A stretch of 64,000 nt of DNA from the NCBI RefSeq assembly GCF_003367245.1, contig NZ_QRGR01000027.1, positions 1 to 64,000 on the forward strand, written 5' to 3'. The translations under genes and the position numbers were made by a program. How positions within the stretch are numbered: the stretch's first letter is position 1; each line of letters starts with the position of its first letter. Positions 7,536-16,612 of the stretch are shown one piece after another. The stretch is from Pontibacter diazotrophicus. GTDB taxonomy: Bacteria > Bacteroidota > Bacteroidia > Cytophagales > Hymenobacteraceae. Below the pieces are notes generated by a model that was not told where the DNA came from, made no database searches, and worked only from the letters and a program-made list of their open reading frames with translations.

Positions 7536-9755
7536 TTACTGCTGTGCTACCTGCTGCTGCCTTGCTTTGTAAGACGCAACACCGGCATCCAGGAAGTTCA
7601 CGAAGTTCTCTACATTCAGGTCGTAGGAAATAGGCTTTACCAGCACATTCTCGTTCTCATCCATCAGCACGTAGTAAGGCTGCGCGTTTACGTTGAATTT
7701 AGATATCTGGTAATCAGCGTACTGTTTCCCGATGGTCTTTTTCACTTTGTTATCATAGCTGCTGGTGTACCAATCCGCCTCGGGCAGCTCTGTTTTGTCA
7801 TCCACATAGAGCGCCAAAATCACATAATCCTCACGCAGGCGTTGCAGCACCGCCGGGTCTGACCACACATTGGCTTCCATCTCACGGCAGTTCACACAGC
7901 CGTGGCCTGTAAAGTCGATGAAGATGGGCTTGTTCTGCTCGGCAGCGCAACGCTTTGCCTGCTCCAGGTCAAAATAGCCTTTCAGGCCATGTGGCAGGTG
8001 CAGGAAATCGGCATATTTCGGAGGCTCACACAGCTGGTTTGCATCCGAGGCTGCACTTGCTCCTCCCCCTCCTTGTTGCGCGATGAGGTTTAGATTGAAG
8101 TCCTGGGTGGTTTGTGGCGGCAGGTAACCGGCCAGGGCCTTAAGTGGCGCACCGAACATGCCCGGCACCAGGTATATCACAAAAGCAAAAGTGACGATGG
8201 CGAGGAACAGGCGCGGCACACTGATGTACTTCAGTTCAGAGTCGTGTGAGAATTTGAGTTTACCCAGCAGGTAAAAGCCCATCAGCGTGAAAATGATTAT
8301 CCAGAGGGCCAGGTACACTTCCCTGTCCAGGATTCCCCAGTGGTATACCTGGTCGGCTACACTCAGGAATTTAAGCGCCAGCGCCAGCTCTATGAAACCA
8401 AGCACCACTTTTACAGAATTCAGCCAGCCGCCAGACTTTGGCAGGCCGCTCAGCCACGACGGGAAAACCGCAAACAAGGTAAAAGGCAGCGCAAAAGCCA
8501 GCGAGAAGCCAAACATACCGACAACCGGGCGTATAGTTTCGCCGCCTGCCGAGGCTACCAGGATACTACCAACAATAGGGCCTGTGCAGGAAAAGGACAC
8601 CAGGGCCAATGTAAAAGCCATAAAGAACACGCCAACCCAGCCGCCTCTATCGGCCTGGGCATCTACTTTGGTAAGCCAGGAACTCGGCAGCGTTATCTCG
8701 AACATGCCAAAGAAAGACATGGCAAACAGCAGGAACACCGCGAAGAACAGCAGGTTAGGGAACCAGTGTGTACTGAGAAAATTAGCGCCATCGGCTCCAA
8801 AGAGTTTGGCCACCACCGTACCGATGATAGTATAAATAGCGATAATCGACACGCCATACACTAAAGCTTTCAGAATAGCCTGCCCTCTGCTGCCACTGCT
8901 TCCTGTAAAGAAGCTTACGGTCATGGGCACCATCGGGAACACACAGGGCGTTAGCAGCGCAACCAGCCCGGAGCCAAAGGCAATCAGCATAAAAGCCCAC
9001 AGGCTATCGGTGCCAACTTCAGGCGCAGGCTCAGAGATAGCAGCAGGAACTTCACTGGCTGTTGCCTCACCATGAGCTGCATCAAGCTCCGGAATTACGG
9101 CCAGTGCCTCCGTACTGCTTTGGGAAGCAGCAGTATCTTCGGTGGCAGCTGCCTGCGTATTGGCAGGCTCTTGCGCAGGTGGTGCAGGCCTTTGCTCCGG
9201 TGCATCCTGCTCTACTTTAACAGGCACTTTATTCGCTGGCTGGGCAGCAGGACTTGCAGCGGCCGTTACGGCTATTTGTTTGTTTGTAAAGGTGAATGTG
9301 TCGTCAAACGGTATACAGCGCCCGTCCACATCTGTGCATACCTGGTACTCATATTCGCCTTTTACCTGCAGGTCGGGCTGCAGCACGCGTATTTTCTGGC
9401 GGAACTGTGCCGTGCCGGTAAAGTAGGTGTACTCTCCCTCCCAGATGTCGTCGTACTTCTTTTTCGGGTTGACGGGTTTAATTTCCCCCACCAGCTCATA
9501 AGACGGATGTTTCTGAAAATCAAACTCCGTTACCATCGGCCCCAGGTCGGGGTCAAAGTCAGAAGAGTAGAGGTACCAATCTTTGTCAATTTTAACGTTA
9601 AAGATTAATTCCACCTCCTCACCTACAGCCACCTGTTCTTTAGAGACGTCATAGCTCCAGGTAGCAGGCTTGAGTACCTGCGCCTGTGCCATCACGGCCA
9701 CCATCATAAGGAGCCAGGTAGCCAGCAGCTGCTTTACAAACTTATTTCTATTCAT
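7536..9755 (-). CDS. dsbD: Thiol:disulfide interchange protein DsbD
   Basis: A 739-residue inner-membrane reductase that carries electrons from cytoplasmic thioredoxin to periplasmic thiol proteins. All three parts are visible. After a signal peptide (1-25) there is an N-terminal immunoglobulin-like alpha domain with its Cys pair (CTDVDGRC, about 140-147). A Pro/Ala/Glu-rich linker leads to a CcdA-type membrane bundle with its two key cysteines (LLTPCVFPMVP and FSCTGPIVG). A C-terminal thioredoxin domain carries CVNC at about residue 620. It is transcribed alone, with its own predicted promoter and terminator. Confidence 0.93.
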   Translation of the reverse strand: MNRNKFVKQLLATWLLMMVAVMAQAQVLKPATWSYDVSKEQVAVGEEVELIFNVKIDKDWYLYSSDFDPDLGPMVTEFDFQKHPSYELVGEIKPVNPKKKYDDIWEGEYTYFTGTAQFRQKIRVLQPDLQVKGEYEYQVCTDVDGRCIPFDDTFTFTNKQIAVTAAASPAAQPANKVPVKVEQDAPEQRPAPPAQEPANTQAAATEDTAASQSSTEALAVIPELDAAHGEATASEVPAAISEPAPEVGTDSLWAFMLIAFGSGLVALLTPCVFPMVPMTVSFFTGSSGSRGQAILKALVYGVSIIAIYTIIGTVVAKLFGADGANFLSTHWFPNLLFFAVFLLFAMSFFGMFEITLPSSWLTKVDAQADRGGWVGVFFMAFTLALVSFSCTGPIVGSILVASAGGETIRPVVGMFGFSLAFALPFTLFAVFPSWLSGLPKSGGWLNSVKVVLGFIELALALKFLSVADQVYHWGILDREVYLALWIIIFTLMGFYLLGKLKFSHDSELKYISVPRLFLAIVTFAFVIYLVPGMFGAPLKALAGYLPPQTTQDFNLNLIAQQGGGGASAASDANQLCEPPKYADFLHLPHGLKGYFDLEQAKRCAAEQNKPIFIDFTGHGCVNCREMEANVWSDPAVLQRLREDYVILALYVDDKTELPEADWYTSSYDNKVKKTIGKQYADYQISKFNVNAQPYYVLMDENENVLVKPISYDLNVENFVNFLDAGVASYKARQQQVAQQ

Positions 9756-10332
9756 CGTTTGGGTTGGTTCGCAAATATTCAGGTAAAGGGTACTTCGAAA
9801 ATATCAGCATTTTACTCCTGCAAAAATAGGCATTTTTGTACTGATCCGGTGCCCGATGCCTTGGGTGTCGGATAAACAACAACTAAACAGCCCTTAACGT
9901 TACCTGCTTCGGCATATAAAACTGCCGCAGTGGGTGCAGGCGCCTTTTTATAAGTCAGGAGTCTGCTCTCTCTTTTTTCTTTCGAAAAAAAATCATCTCA
10001 CATTCAGTACAACTCTGTATTAGCCTGCTTCAGCTCAAACACCCCCTACTACGTTTAAACACATATTTTACAGTATTTTCTCCATAACATGCCACCACAT
10101 CAATACAATTAAAAATAAATATTTAACAATTTATATATTAAAAAATAAACATAGTCAAATACATTCCGTATAGGGTACCATAACAAAGACATTCACATGT
10201 TATAAAGACAGCTTAACCACTAAATTAAGCTTACTCACTAACTAAAGGAGCTTTCTCTGTAACCCTGTGAATTATATATCAAATTATCTTGTAATATTTA
10301 CATCAGGCAATATAAAATAGAACACATCAGAT
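9756..10332. other. Long AT-rich intergenic region
   Basis: 577 bases without a convincing protein gene. The left end holds the dsbD promoter. An imperfect hairpin lies at about 9902-9940 (CCTGC...GCAGG with CGGCA/TGCCG inside), followed by a short T-run at 9944-9948. From about 10080 the sequence becomes very AT-rich, as expected for a promoter zone feeding the small gene at 10333. A 13-codon ATG frame at 9856 was seen but is not supported. Confidence 0.5.
9796..9824 (-). promoter_or_regulatory. Predicted promoter of dsbD
   Basis: On the minus strand TTTG (9824-9821), a 17-base spacer and TATTTTCG (9803-9796) fit the Bacteroidetes pattern with one mismatch in the -7 element. Transcription would begin about 34 bases before the dsbD ATG. 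Confidence 0.4.
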
Positions 10333-10644
10333 ATGGAAGAAACTTTACAAAGCTATGTTGATTTCACTTTGCGAACCGAGTGTGGCAAGACGTTCGAGAA
10401 TGTTTTCAAGGCTATTAAGTTGGTGCGCGATGAGAAGCACAACTTCCATATAGTTTACAAAACTTTTTCTGATGAGTATATTTACTCCTTTTGTAATCCG
10501 TTTCAGGATGAAGCTGCCACACATACTTATACAATCATATCTGAGTCAGAGGCCCGGAATATTTTTCTACCCCGCCTGTCTCAGGAAAACGCCAGCGAGT
10601 TATTCAGCACCGCCAAGGCGACCCCTGCGCAGTTGCGCTCCTGA
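10333..10644 (+). CDS. Small protein of unknown function
   Basis: A 103-residue soluble protein with no signal peptide, membrane helix or familiar motif. It is mixed-charge, with a strand-like core (FHIVYKTFSDEYIYSF) and a short C-terminal tail. I do not recognise the family. It looks genuine because it has a long AT-rich upstream region, codon use similar to the neighbours, and a strong intrinsic terminator 20 bases after the stop. It forms a single-gene unit between dsbD (opposite strand) and the CNNM gene. Confidence 0.6.
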   Translation: MEETLQSYVDFTLRTECGKTFENVFKAIKLVRDEKHNFHIVYKTFSDEYIYSFCNPFQDEAATHTYTIISESEARNIFLPRLSQENASELFSTAKATPAQLRS

Positions 10645-10663
10645 CCATTTTCAAATGTCTGAG

Positions 10664-10698
10664 AACAAAAAGGTGCTTCGCGGCACCTTTTTGTTTTT
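10664..10698 (+). terminator. Intrinsic terminator of the small gene
   Basis: AACAAAAAGGTGC (10664-10676) pairs perfectly with GCACCTTTTTGTT (10683-10695) around a TTCGCG loop, with further T's after the stem. Confidence 0.88.
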
Positions 10699-10855
10699 GT
10701 GGCTATCTATAAGATGTATATATAAAAAGCCCCTATACTGCCTGCACAGGCTGATATGAGTAGGTTTTGGCAATAGCAGTACCTCCCTTGGTAGTAAAAG
10801 CACGTATTTTGATTAATTTTACAGCTTTGCTGCTACACAACGGCAAGAACTCTCT

Positions 10856-12175
10856 ATGGCTTTTGATATACTGTTAACAATATTCCTGGTTCTTCTAAAC
10901 GGTTTTTTTGTTGCGGCTGAATTTGCACTCGTGAAGGTGCGCTCCTCACAAATTGAGCTACGGGCGCTGGCAGGCCACAGCATGGCGAAACTAACCCAGA
11001 ACATGCTCACGCACCTCGATGCCTACCTCTCGGCCACGCAGTTGGGGATTACACTTGCCTCGCTAGGCTTGGGTTGGATAGGCGAAAGCGTGGTGTCACA
11101 GATCGTAATTAACGTAATGGAGTTTTTTGGCTTTAGGGGTAGTGAAGTACTGGCCCACCAGATTGCGCTGCCCATTTCCTTTGCCATTATCACCGTGCTG
11201 CACATTGTGTTCGGTGAGCTTGCCCCTAAATCGCTGGCTATACAACGATCTGAGTCTACTGCGCTGGCAGTGGCTTTTCCGCTTCGCTTCTTTTACGTTT
11301 TGTTCAGCCCGTTTATCTGGATGTTGAACGGATTGGCCAATCTTGTGCTGCGCGGCATGGGCATACAGCCTACGCATGGCGCGGAGGTGCACTCAGCAGA
11401 GGAGCTCCGCCTGCTGTTTGAGCAGAGCGTGGAGAGCGGAGCCATTCTGGATGCGCACCACGAGCTGATTGAGAACGTTTTCGAGTTTAACGAGCGCATG
11501 GTAAAGCAGATACTGGTGCCGCGCACCAAAGTGGTGGCTGTTGATGTGACTATTTCGGAGCAGGAACTGATGGAGCTCATCTTTAACGAAGGCTATTCAC
11601 GCCTGCCCGTATACAGCGGCAACATCGACAATATTGTGGGCATACTATATGTAAAGGACATTCTGAGCATTGTGCGCCGTGGCGAAGCCATTCATGTGGA
11701 GGAGCTGATGCGCCCCGCTTACTTTGTGCCGGAAACCAAGAAGATAAACCTGCTGCTGAAGCAGTTTCAGCGCCGCCACATGCACATGGCCGTTGCCACA
11801 GATGAGTTTGGCGGCGTATCGGGTATTGTGACGATAGAAGACATTATAGAGGAGCTGGTAGGAGAGATACAGGACGAGTACGACGAGGAGGTGCCTATTG
11901 TACAGAAGGTCGGTGACTTCGATTATAAAGTAAGCGGTTCTGCCACTATCTCCGATGCCAATGATTACCTGCCATACCCGCTACCCGAAGGCGAAGACTA
12001 TGAAACAGTTGGTGGCCTGCTGAACGTGATCTACGGGCAGATACCGGAAAACCTGAACGAGATCACCAGCTTCAACGAGTATGAGGTGCGGGTACTGGAA
12101 AAATCGGAAAGGCGTGTGGAGTGGGTACTCTTTAAAGTGCGCGAAGAAATGCTGAAGGGAGAGGAAGAAAAGTAG
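10856..12175 (+). CDS. CNNM/CorC (hemolysin C-like) transporter family protein
   Basis: A 439-residue inner-membrane protein with the order DUF21 membrane domain (about 1-190), two CBS domains (about 210-335, starting MVKQILVPRTKVVAVD and including GGVSGIVTIEDIIEE) and a C-terminal CorC_HlyC domain (about 355-430). Family members are proposed to move Mg2+ or other divalent cations, with the CBS pair sensing nucleotides. In gliding Bacteroidota a paralogue is GldE, but nothing here shows that link. A hemerythrin gene begins four bases after the stop, so the two are probably co-transcribed. Confidence 0.9.
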   Translation: MAFDILLTIFLVLLNGFFVAAEFALVKVRSSQIELRALAGHSMAKLTQNMLTHLDAYLSATQLGITLASLGLGWIGESVVSQIVINVMEFFGFRGSEVLAHQIALPISFAIITVLHIVFGELAPKSLAIQRSESTALAVAFPLRFFYVLFSPFIWMLNGLANLVLRGMGIQPTHGAEVHSAEELRLLFEQSVESGAILDAHHELIENVFEFNERMVKQILVPRTKVVAVDVTISEQELMELIFNEGYSRLPVYSGNIDNIVGILYVKDILSIVRRGEAIHVEELMRPAYFVPETKKINLLLKQFQRRHMHMAVATDEFGGVSGIVTIEDIIEELVGEIQDEYDEEVPIVQKVGDFDYKVSGSATISDANDYLPYPLPEGEDYETVGGLLNVIYGQIPENLNEITSFNEYEVRVLEKSERRVEWVLFKVREEMLKGEEEK

Positions 12176-12179
12176 AAGT

Positions 12180-12635
12180 ATGAAACGACACCAGAGCCTG
12201 CAACCTATCTCGCGCCAGCACCACGGAGGCCTGCTAACAGCCAGGCTCCTGCAACATGGCGCCCCACCTTACAAAGGAATGCCCACCACACACGCTGCCA
12301 AAAGGGAGTATGTGCTGCAGTTTTATAAAGAGCACCTGCAGCCTCATTTTGCCTTAGAAGAGGCTACTGTTTTTGCGCTTGCGGGTGCTTTCTCTGCTAA
12401 TCTAAAGCAACAGGCCGAACAGCTGCAGGCAGAGCACCGGCAACTGGAAGAGCTGATTAAAGCTTTGCCGCAAACTACCGACACAGCACTGCCGGATAAG
12501 CTACACGAGGTGGGGCAGCTTTTAGAGCGGCACATCCGGCAGGAAGAACGCGTGTTTTTTGAGCAGTTGCAGCAAGAGTTGCCTGCAGATAAACTTCGCC
12601 TACTGGAGGAGCAGGTGCTACAGCACTCGGCTTAA
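12180..12635 (+). CDS. Hemerythrin domain-containing protein
   Basis: A 151-residue four-helix protein. Putative di-iron ligands are spaced as in hemerythrin-like proteins: QHHGG at the first helix, LQPHFALEEATVF (His and Glu), EHRQLEEL and ERHIRQEERVFF. Such domains bind oxygen, nitric oxide or iron, or protect against them. The gene follows the CNNM gene after four bases, suggesting one transcript. It converges on the carbonic anhydrase-like gene: the two coding ends overlap by four bases, so there is no room for separate terminators. The exact ligand of this member is unknown. Confidence 0.82.
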   Translation: MKRHQSLQPISRQHHGGLLTARLLQHGAPPYKGMPTTHAAKREYVLQFYKEHLQPHFALEEATVFALAGAFSANLKQQAEQLQAEHRQLEELIKALPQTTDTALPDKLHEVGQLLERHIRQEERVFFEQLQQELPADKLRLLEEQVLQHSA

Positions 12636-13156
12636 ACCAGGTCACGTCCTGTGAACCAGCCGCTGTACATCACATAATTGTTGGCTACCTTGTCCAGGCC
12701 TTCAATCTGCTCCGGGCTCAGCTGCTTTACTTTTTTAGCCGGAATGCCCGCATATATCCACCCTGATTCGCACACGGTGTTTTCGAGCACAATAGCCCCT
12801 GCCGCCACAATACAGTTCTGCTGCACCACCGCATTATCCATCACAATAGACCCCATTCCTATCAGCACATTGTCTTCCACGGTGCAGCCATGCACAATCG
12901 CATTGTGGCCAATAGACACGTTACTGCCTATCGTTGTGGCAGCCTTTTGGTAGGTGCAGTGGATAACGGCCCCATCCTGTATATTAGATTTGTCTCCGAT
13001 GCGGATGCTGTTCACATCGCCCCGAATCACAGCATTAAACCAGACGGAGCACTCATGGCCCAGGATTACATCGCCTACCAGAGTGGCATTTTCGGCTATA
13101 AAACAACCATTGCCCATTTGTGGCTTCACACCTTTAACCGGAAGTATAACTGGCAT
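12632..13156 (-). CDS. Gamma-carbonic anhydrase family protein
   Basis: A 174-residue left-handed beta-helix protein built from hexapeptide repeats (IRIGDKSNIQDGAVIH, IGSNVSIGHNAIVHG, VEDNVLIGMGSIVMD). Three metal-binding His are present in the usual places (VIHCT, GHNAIVHG). The enzyme class hydrates CO2; many bacterial members (YrdA/PaaY-like) have weak or unknown activity, so the product name is a family name only. No signal peptide, so cytoplasmic. The 3' end overlaps the convergent hemerythrin gene by four bases. Confidence 0.9.
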   Translation of the reverse strand: MPVILPVKGVKPQMGNGCFIAENATLVGDVILGHECSVWFNAVIRGDVNSIRIGDKSNIQDGAVIHCTYQKAATTIGSNVSIGHNAIVHGCTVEDNVLIGMGSIVMDNAVVQQNCIVAAGAIVLENTVCESGWIYAGIPAKKVKQLSPEQIEGLDKVANNYVMYSGWFTGRDLV

Positions 13157-13261
13157 AATCTTGATTTGAATAACTGAATTTTGAATGACTGACTATGGAT
13201 TTGGCCTTAGAACCAGATAAGAAAGTTTGCTCCCTACTCGCAATTTGATAAATGATACCTG

Positions 13262-14251
13262 TTAATTGTTAAATGGAAGCAGTCTTTTCCAGGTGCCTTT
13301 CATGTAGTTGTACTTGAGGGTGCTGGGCAGGGCTTTCCAGAAGTACTTGTTTACCTCTACGGCAAAGCTGGGCTGCATATAGCAGTTAATGGTGCAGCCC
13401 TCGCACTCCGGCAGCCTTCCCTCCTGCCGCTTCAGTTCCTCCACTTCCCTGGACTTATACAGTTCGTACAGTTTCCCGTTGATAGGGTAACTTTTAGAGC
13501 CGAGGTGATAACAGGGCAGCACCAGTTCGTTTTCCGGAGAAATAACCAGCGTGGTACTGGCAGCCTTGCAAACCGGATCTGCTACATGATTGCCCCCGTC
13601 ACGGCGGAGCTGCACGAAACCATCGTTCAGGTACACGCTTTTACGCTTGCCAAAGGCAGCCAGGTAATTTAGCTCTTCTGCTGTGAGTTGCTCCCCGGTG
13701 TCCACGGCATTATACTCAAAAGCCGGGTTAATAACGAGCAGCAGCTTGTTTGGGAGTACTATCTTCTGATACACCTCCTCCAACTGGTGTAGGTTGCTTC
13801 TGAACACGGTAAAGAGTATGTCGGGGCGCTCGCCCAGTTGTTTTGCTATGGCAATAGACTCCATCACGAAATCATAACAGGCTACGCCGCGGCCTTTATC
13901 ATGCACCTCTTTTTCTGATGAATCGAGGGAGAAGTGTAGCATGTCTACTTTGCCTTTTAACCGTTTGGCCAGCTTCGGATACAGCATACCGTTGGTGGTG
14001 AGGGTGGTGATAAAGCCCATGTCGTGCGCCATTCCCAGCATCTCGTCTATCTGGCGGTGCAGCAGCGGCTCTCCCCCGGTAAAGTCTATCACCTGCACCC
14101 CCAGCCGCTTCAGGTCCTGCAGGTTTTGGTGCACGTCCTCCAGCGTAATGTATGGGGACGGTTTTTCCCAAATGTCGCAGAACGAGCACTTTGCGTTACA
14201 GCGGTAGGTAACGTAGTAGTTGCAAAGCACGGGTTTAGAGGTCAGACGCAT
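13262..14251 (-). CDS. Radical SAM/SPASM-like protein
   Basis: A 329-residue enzyme. The [4Fe-4S] cluster motif CNAKCSFC is near residues 19-26, followed by the TGGEPLL SAM-binding motif, so it generates a 5'-deoxyadenosyl radical. A Cys-rich C-terminus (VCKAAS, LPCYHLG, CEGCTINC) suggests extra iron-sulfur clusters as in SPASM or Twitch proteins. The substrate cannot be read from sequence; no precursor-peptide gene is apparent next to it. ATG at 14278 is nine codons upstream, but MRLTSKPVLCNYYVTYRCN is the common start of this type, so 14251 is chosen. Confidence 0.85.
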   Translation of the reverse strand: MRLTSKPVLCNYYVTYRCNAKCSFCDIWEKPSPYITLEDVHQNLQDLKRLGVQVIDFTGGEPLLHRQIDEMLGMAHDMGFITTLTTNGMLYPKLAKRLKGKVDMLHFSLDSSEKEVHDKGRGVACYDFVMESIAIAKQLGERPDILFTVFRSNLHQLEEVYQKIVLPNKLLLVINPAFEYNAVDTGEQLTAEELNYLAAFGKRKSVYLNDGFVQLRRDGGNHVADPVCKAASTTLVISPENELVLPCYHLGSKSYPINGKLYELYKSREVEELKRQEGRLPECEGCTINCYMQPSFAVEVNKYFWKALPSTLKYNYMKGTWKRLLPFNN

Positions 14252-14740
14252 AAAACAAAGATAAGAGGCAGCAGGCACAATCAGCCAGTTTACCCTTCTT
14301 TTCTACTGCTATCAAGGCATTAGGGGTTTACACTGTTGCTTTTATAGCACTTCTTGAGGTATGCTGACATTTTAGTATATACTTGGATTTTATAGCGGTA
14401 GTATGCGCTTAATCTTATTAATCTATTTATATTTAAGAAGTATAATATAAGGCTGTTGATGCAGGACAACTTAGCTCTAAGAACTAACCTCAGCTTCTCC
14501 ATATATAGTGCAGATAGCACTGTTCCTGCTTTACATTGTTAGTTGCCAAAAAGCTAAATGATAGAATGAAATTTAGAAAAGCAGTTCGAAGTGATGTTCC
14601 ATTTATTGTTCAGATGCTGGCAAACGAAGGAATGAAGATACACTTTGAAAGAAAGTAAAAAGCCGTTTGTCAATCATGCTTTTACCGTAGCTACACCACC
14701 GCAAAGCCCGGTGCATTATGGAACATTTTAAAATTAAAAT
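14252..14740. other. AT-rich intergenic stretch with a gene remnant
   Basis: About 490 bases, clearly richer in A and T than the flanks. Apart from the acetyltransferase remnant listed separately I see no supported gene. A 66-codon minus-strand frame at 14320-14520 has no recognisable features. The base composition continues into the lipoprotein gene at 14741 and suggests transferred or decaying DNA. Confidence 0.45.
14566..14658 (+). pseudogene. Truncated GNAT N-acetyltransferase remnant
   Basis: A 30-codon frame beginning MKFRKAVRSDVPFIVQMLAN, which is the start of a GNAT N-acetyltransferase (first strand and helix). It leaves homology after about 20 residues, runs through NEGMKIHFERK and stops. 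No acetyl-CoA binding motif is found downstream in any frame, so the rest of the gene is missing. It is probably the trace of a deletion in this AT-rich stretch. The call rests on a short N-terminal match. Confidence 0.4.
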
Positions 14741-15547
14741 ATGAGGCAATTATCAACTTTGGTGGCAATCTTTCTTATAGCTGGCTTAGTAGCTTGCGAG
14801 CAGACAAAAGTCACTTCAACTGAGGGAGAAAGCCAAGTGGGGTTGACTGCTACTGCCAATGCTCAAACAGATATTTACTCCTATCTTAAGGATTCCTTAG
14901 CTACTGATTGGGTTAGAGAAAATCCTGAATTAACGGAAACAGAAGTCTCATACTTTAATAAAGAAAGAGCTGAAAAATATTTTGTCGCTCCAATTCAGAT
15001 AAGCGGGTACAGTACCCCTTTTGCCTGGGATAGTAATTTATCAATTTTAAGGTTTCTGATATCAAAGGATGACAGTATTGAAGTACTAAGAGGTACTGCA
15101 GCAGACCCAAACTATGAAGGAATAAAAATAACCTGGAAGCAAGGTTTATCCGGTTTAATATGGTTTGATAACACGGCTTATGAAGCACCTGTAAAACACT
15201 GGTGGATAATCAAAAAATCAGAATGCCCGGGCAACATCACATTTCCAACTCTCTCCTTTGAAAAACAGTTTGAGGTGCCTAATGCTATAAGTAATAACCT
15301 TGAAGGCCTAGCAATAATACCGTTCAATAGCGAATTCAAGAAAATTAAAGTTTCCAATGTATCAATGAAGATCAAGAACGGAATATTGTTAAACGGCAAA
15401 GCTTATGATATAAATAGCGATGGAATTATTGATGTATTCCTCTATGATGAAGAGATAGATGAGACGACTACCTACAGTAGACTTTATCTCAACGTTGATG
15501 GTAAGTGGGAGAGCAAACATGTAAAACTGGATGAAGTGTGTGTTTAA
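14741..15547 (+). CDS. Lipoprotein of unknown function
   Basis: A 268-residue protein with a lipoprotein signal peptide (AGLVAC, Cys at residue 19), so it should be anchored in a membrane, in Bacteroidota often the outer one. The mature part is acidic and contains a calcium-loop-like DINSDGIIDVF near residue 225, as seen in dockerin or EF-hand-type loops, near the C-terminus. I do not recognise the family. Codon use is AT-rich compared with neighbours, in keeping with recent transfer. No operon partner. Confidence 0.6.
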   Translation: MRQLSTLVAIFLIAGLVACEQTKVTSTEGESQVGLTATANAQTDIYSYLKDSLATDWVRENPELTETEVSYFNKERAEKYFVAPIQISGYSTPFAWDSNLSILRFLISKDDSIEVLRGTAADPNYEGIKITWKQGLSGLIWFDNTAYEAPVKHWWIIKKSECPGNITFPTLSFEKQFEVPNAISNNLEGLAIIPFNSEFKKIKVSNVSMKIKNGILLNGKAYDINSDGIIDVFLYDEEIDETTTYSRLYLNVDGKWESKHVKLDEVCV

Positions 15548-15669
15548 GAAAAAATCCTATAACCCAGTACATAAGCTGCGTTTCGCACATCGGCTGTACT
15601 AAACACTAACTTACACTACCCACATGACCAAACACCAGTAAAACTTGATCTAATTCAAAAAACTATATC

Positions 15670-16569
15670 ATGGTAACCATGGAAAATCAGGCAGCAGCAC
15701 CTGTCTCAAAACGGAAACATATCCGGACGTTTTTCTCCCTGACCTTTATCTTTTCATGGCTGGTATGGGGAGCGATTATCCTTTTTAAACCTGCTGAAGA
15801 CCTGATACTGCCTTTGATTTTCCTTGGTGCTTTTGGGCCTACCTTTGTGGCGATATACCTGGTGCAGCGCTATGGCAGCTCTGCAGAAAAGCTTGATTTT
15901 TGGAAGCGCGTCGGCAGCTTTACACGCATCAACTGGAAGTGGTATCTGTTTATCCTGCTTATTTTCCCGGCTATCCTCTTCATTGGTTATCCTGTCTATT
16001 CTCTGTTAGGAGGAGAGGTTCCTTCAGCAGACGCTTTTACAGGTGGCATTGAAACACCAACAGATTTTATTTTTCTTCTGAGCATCATGCTTCTGGGAGG
16101 GCCTCTTGCGGAAGAACTCGGATGGCGCGGCTATGCCTTAGATCCGCTACAGCAAAAGTGGGGACCGATAAAAGCCAGTATTGTATTGGGAATTATATGG
16201 GTCGCTTGGCATTTGCCGCTCTTTTTCATAGAAGGCACATCGCAACATGCGAAAGGCTTCGGCGTTGCGTTCTGGTCCTGGTCTTTCCAGATAGTTGCGA
16301 TTTCCATCATCTTTACCTGGGTGTATAACAACACCAGGAGAAGCATTTTAGCAGCAGTGCTGCTCCACTTAATGGCCAACATGGCTTATCCTACCAACCT
16401 CGATCCGCTTGGTGAGGCTATTTTTACAGCAGTTCGCCTTCTCATAGTTCTGGCTATCATTATCCCATGGATTCAGAAGCCGAAACCGGAGGAGAAGCGA
16501 AGCACAGTAGCTATAGATGCTACACTGCCAGGCTTGCCTCTGCCTGATGCTGCACTAAAGAACGGTTAA
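15670..16569 (+). CDS. CPBP family intramembrane metalloprotease
   Basis: A 299-residue polytopic membrane protein of the CAAX prenyl protease 2/Abi family. The conserved motifs are visible: PLAEELGWRGYALD (Glu-Glu and Arg, about residues 152-165), WHLPLFF (His, about 180) and LLHLMAN (His, about 233). Eukaryotic relatives cleave prenylated proteins; bacterial members act in membrane proteolysis, bacteriocin self-immunity or unknown roles. No bacteriocin gene is adjacent. ATG codons at 15670 and 15679 are both possible starts. Confidence 0.88.
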   Translation: MVTMENQAAAPVSKRKHIRTFFSLTFIFSWLVWGAIILFKPAEDLILPLIFLGAFGPTFVAIYLVQRYGSSAEKLDFWKRVGSFTRINWKWYLFILLIFPAILFIGYPVYSLLGGEVPSADAFTGGIETPTDFIFLLSIMLLGGPLAEELGWRGYALDPLQQKWGPIKASIVLGIIWVAWHLPLFFIEGTSQHAKGFGVAFWSWSFQIVAISIIFTWVYNNTRRSILAAVLLHLMANMAYPTNLDPLGEAIFTAVRLLIVLAIIIPWIQKPKPEEKRSTVAIDATLPGLPLPDAALKNG

Positions 16570-16612
16570 GGCAGCGCCTGCAGGTTATACCAGGTACAAA
16601 TAAAATTCTAAA

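Noticed and set aside
14320-14520. 66-codon minus-strand frame in the AT-rich island
   Set aside because: No signal, motif or promoter; rich in Leu, Tyr, Ile and Lys as expected for chance frames in AT-rich DNA.
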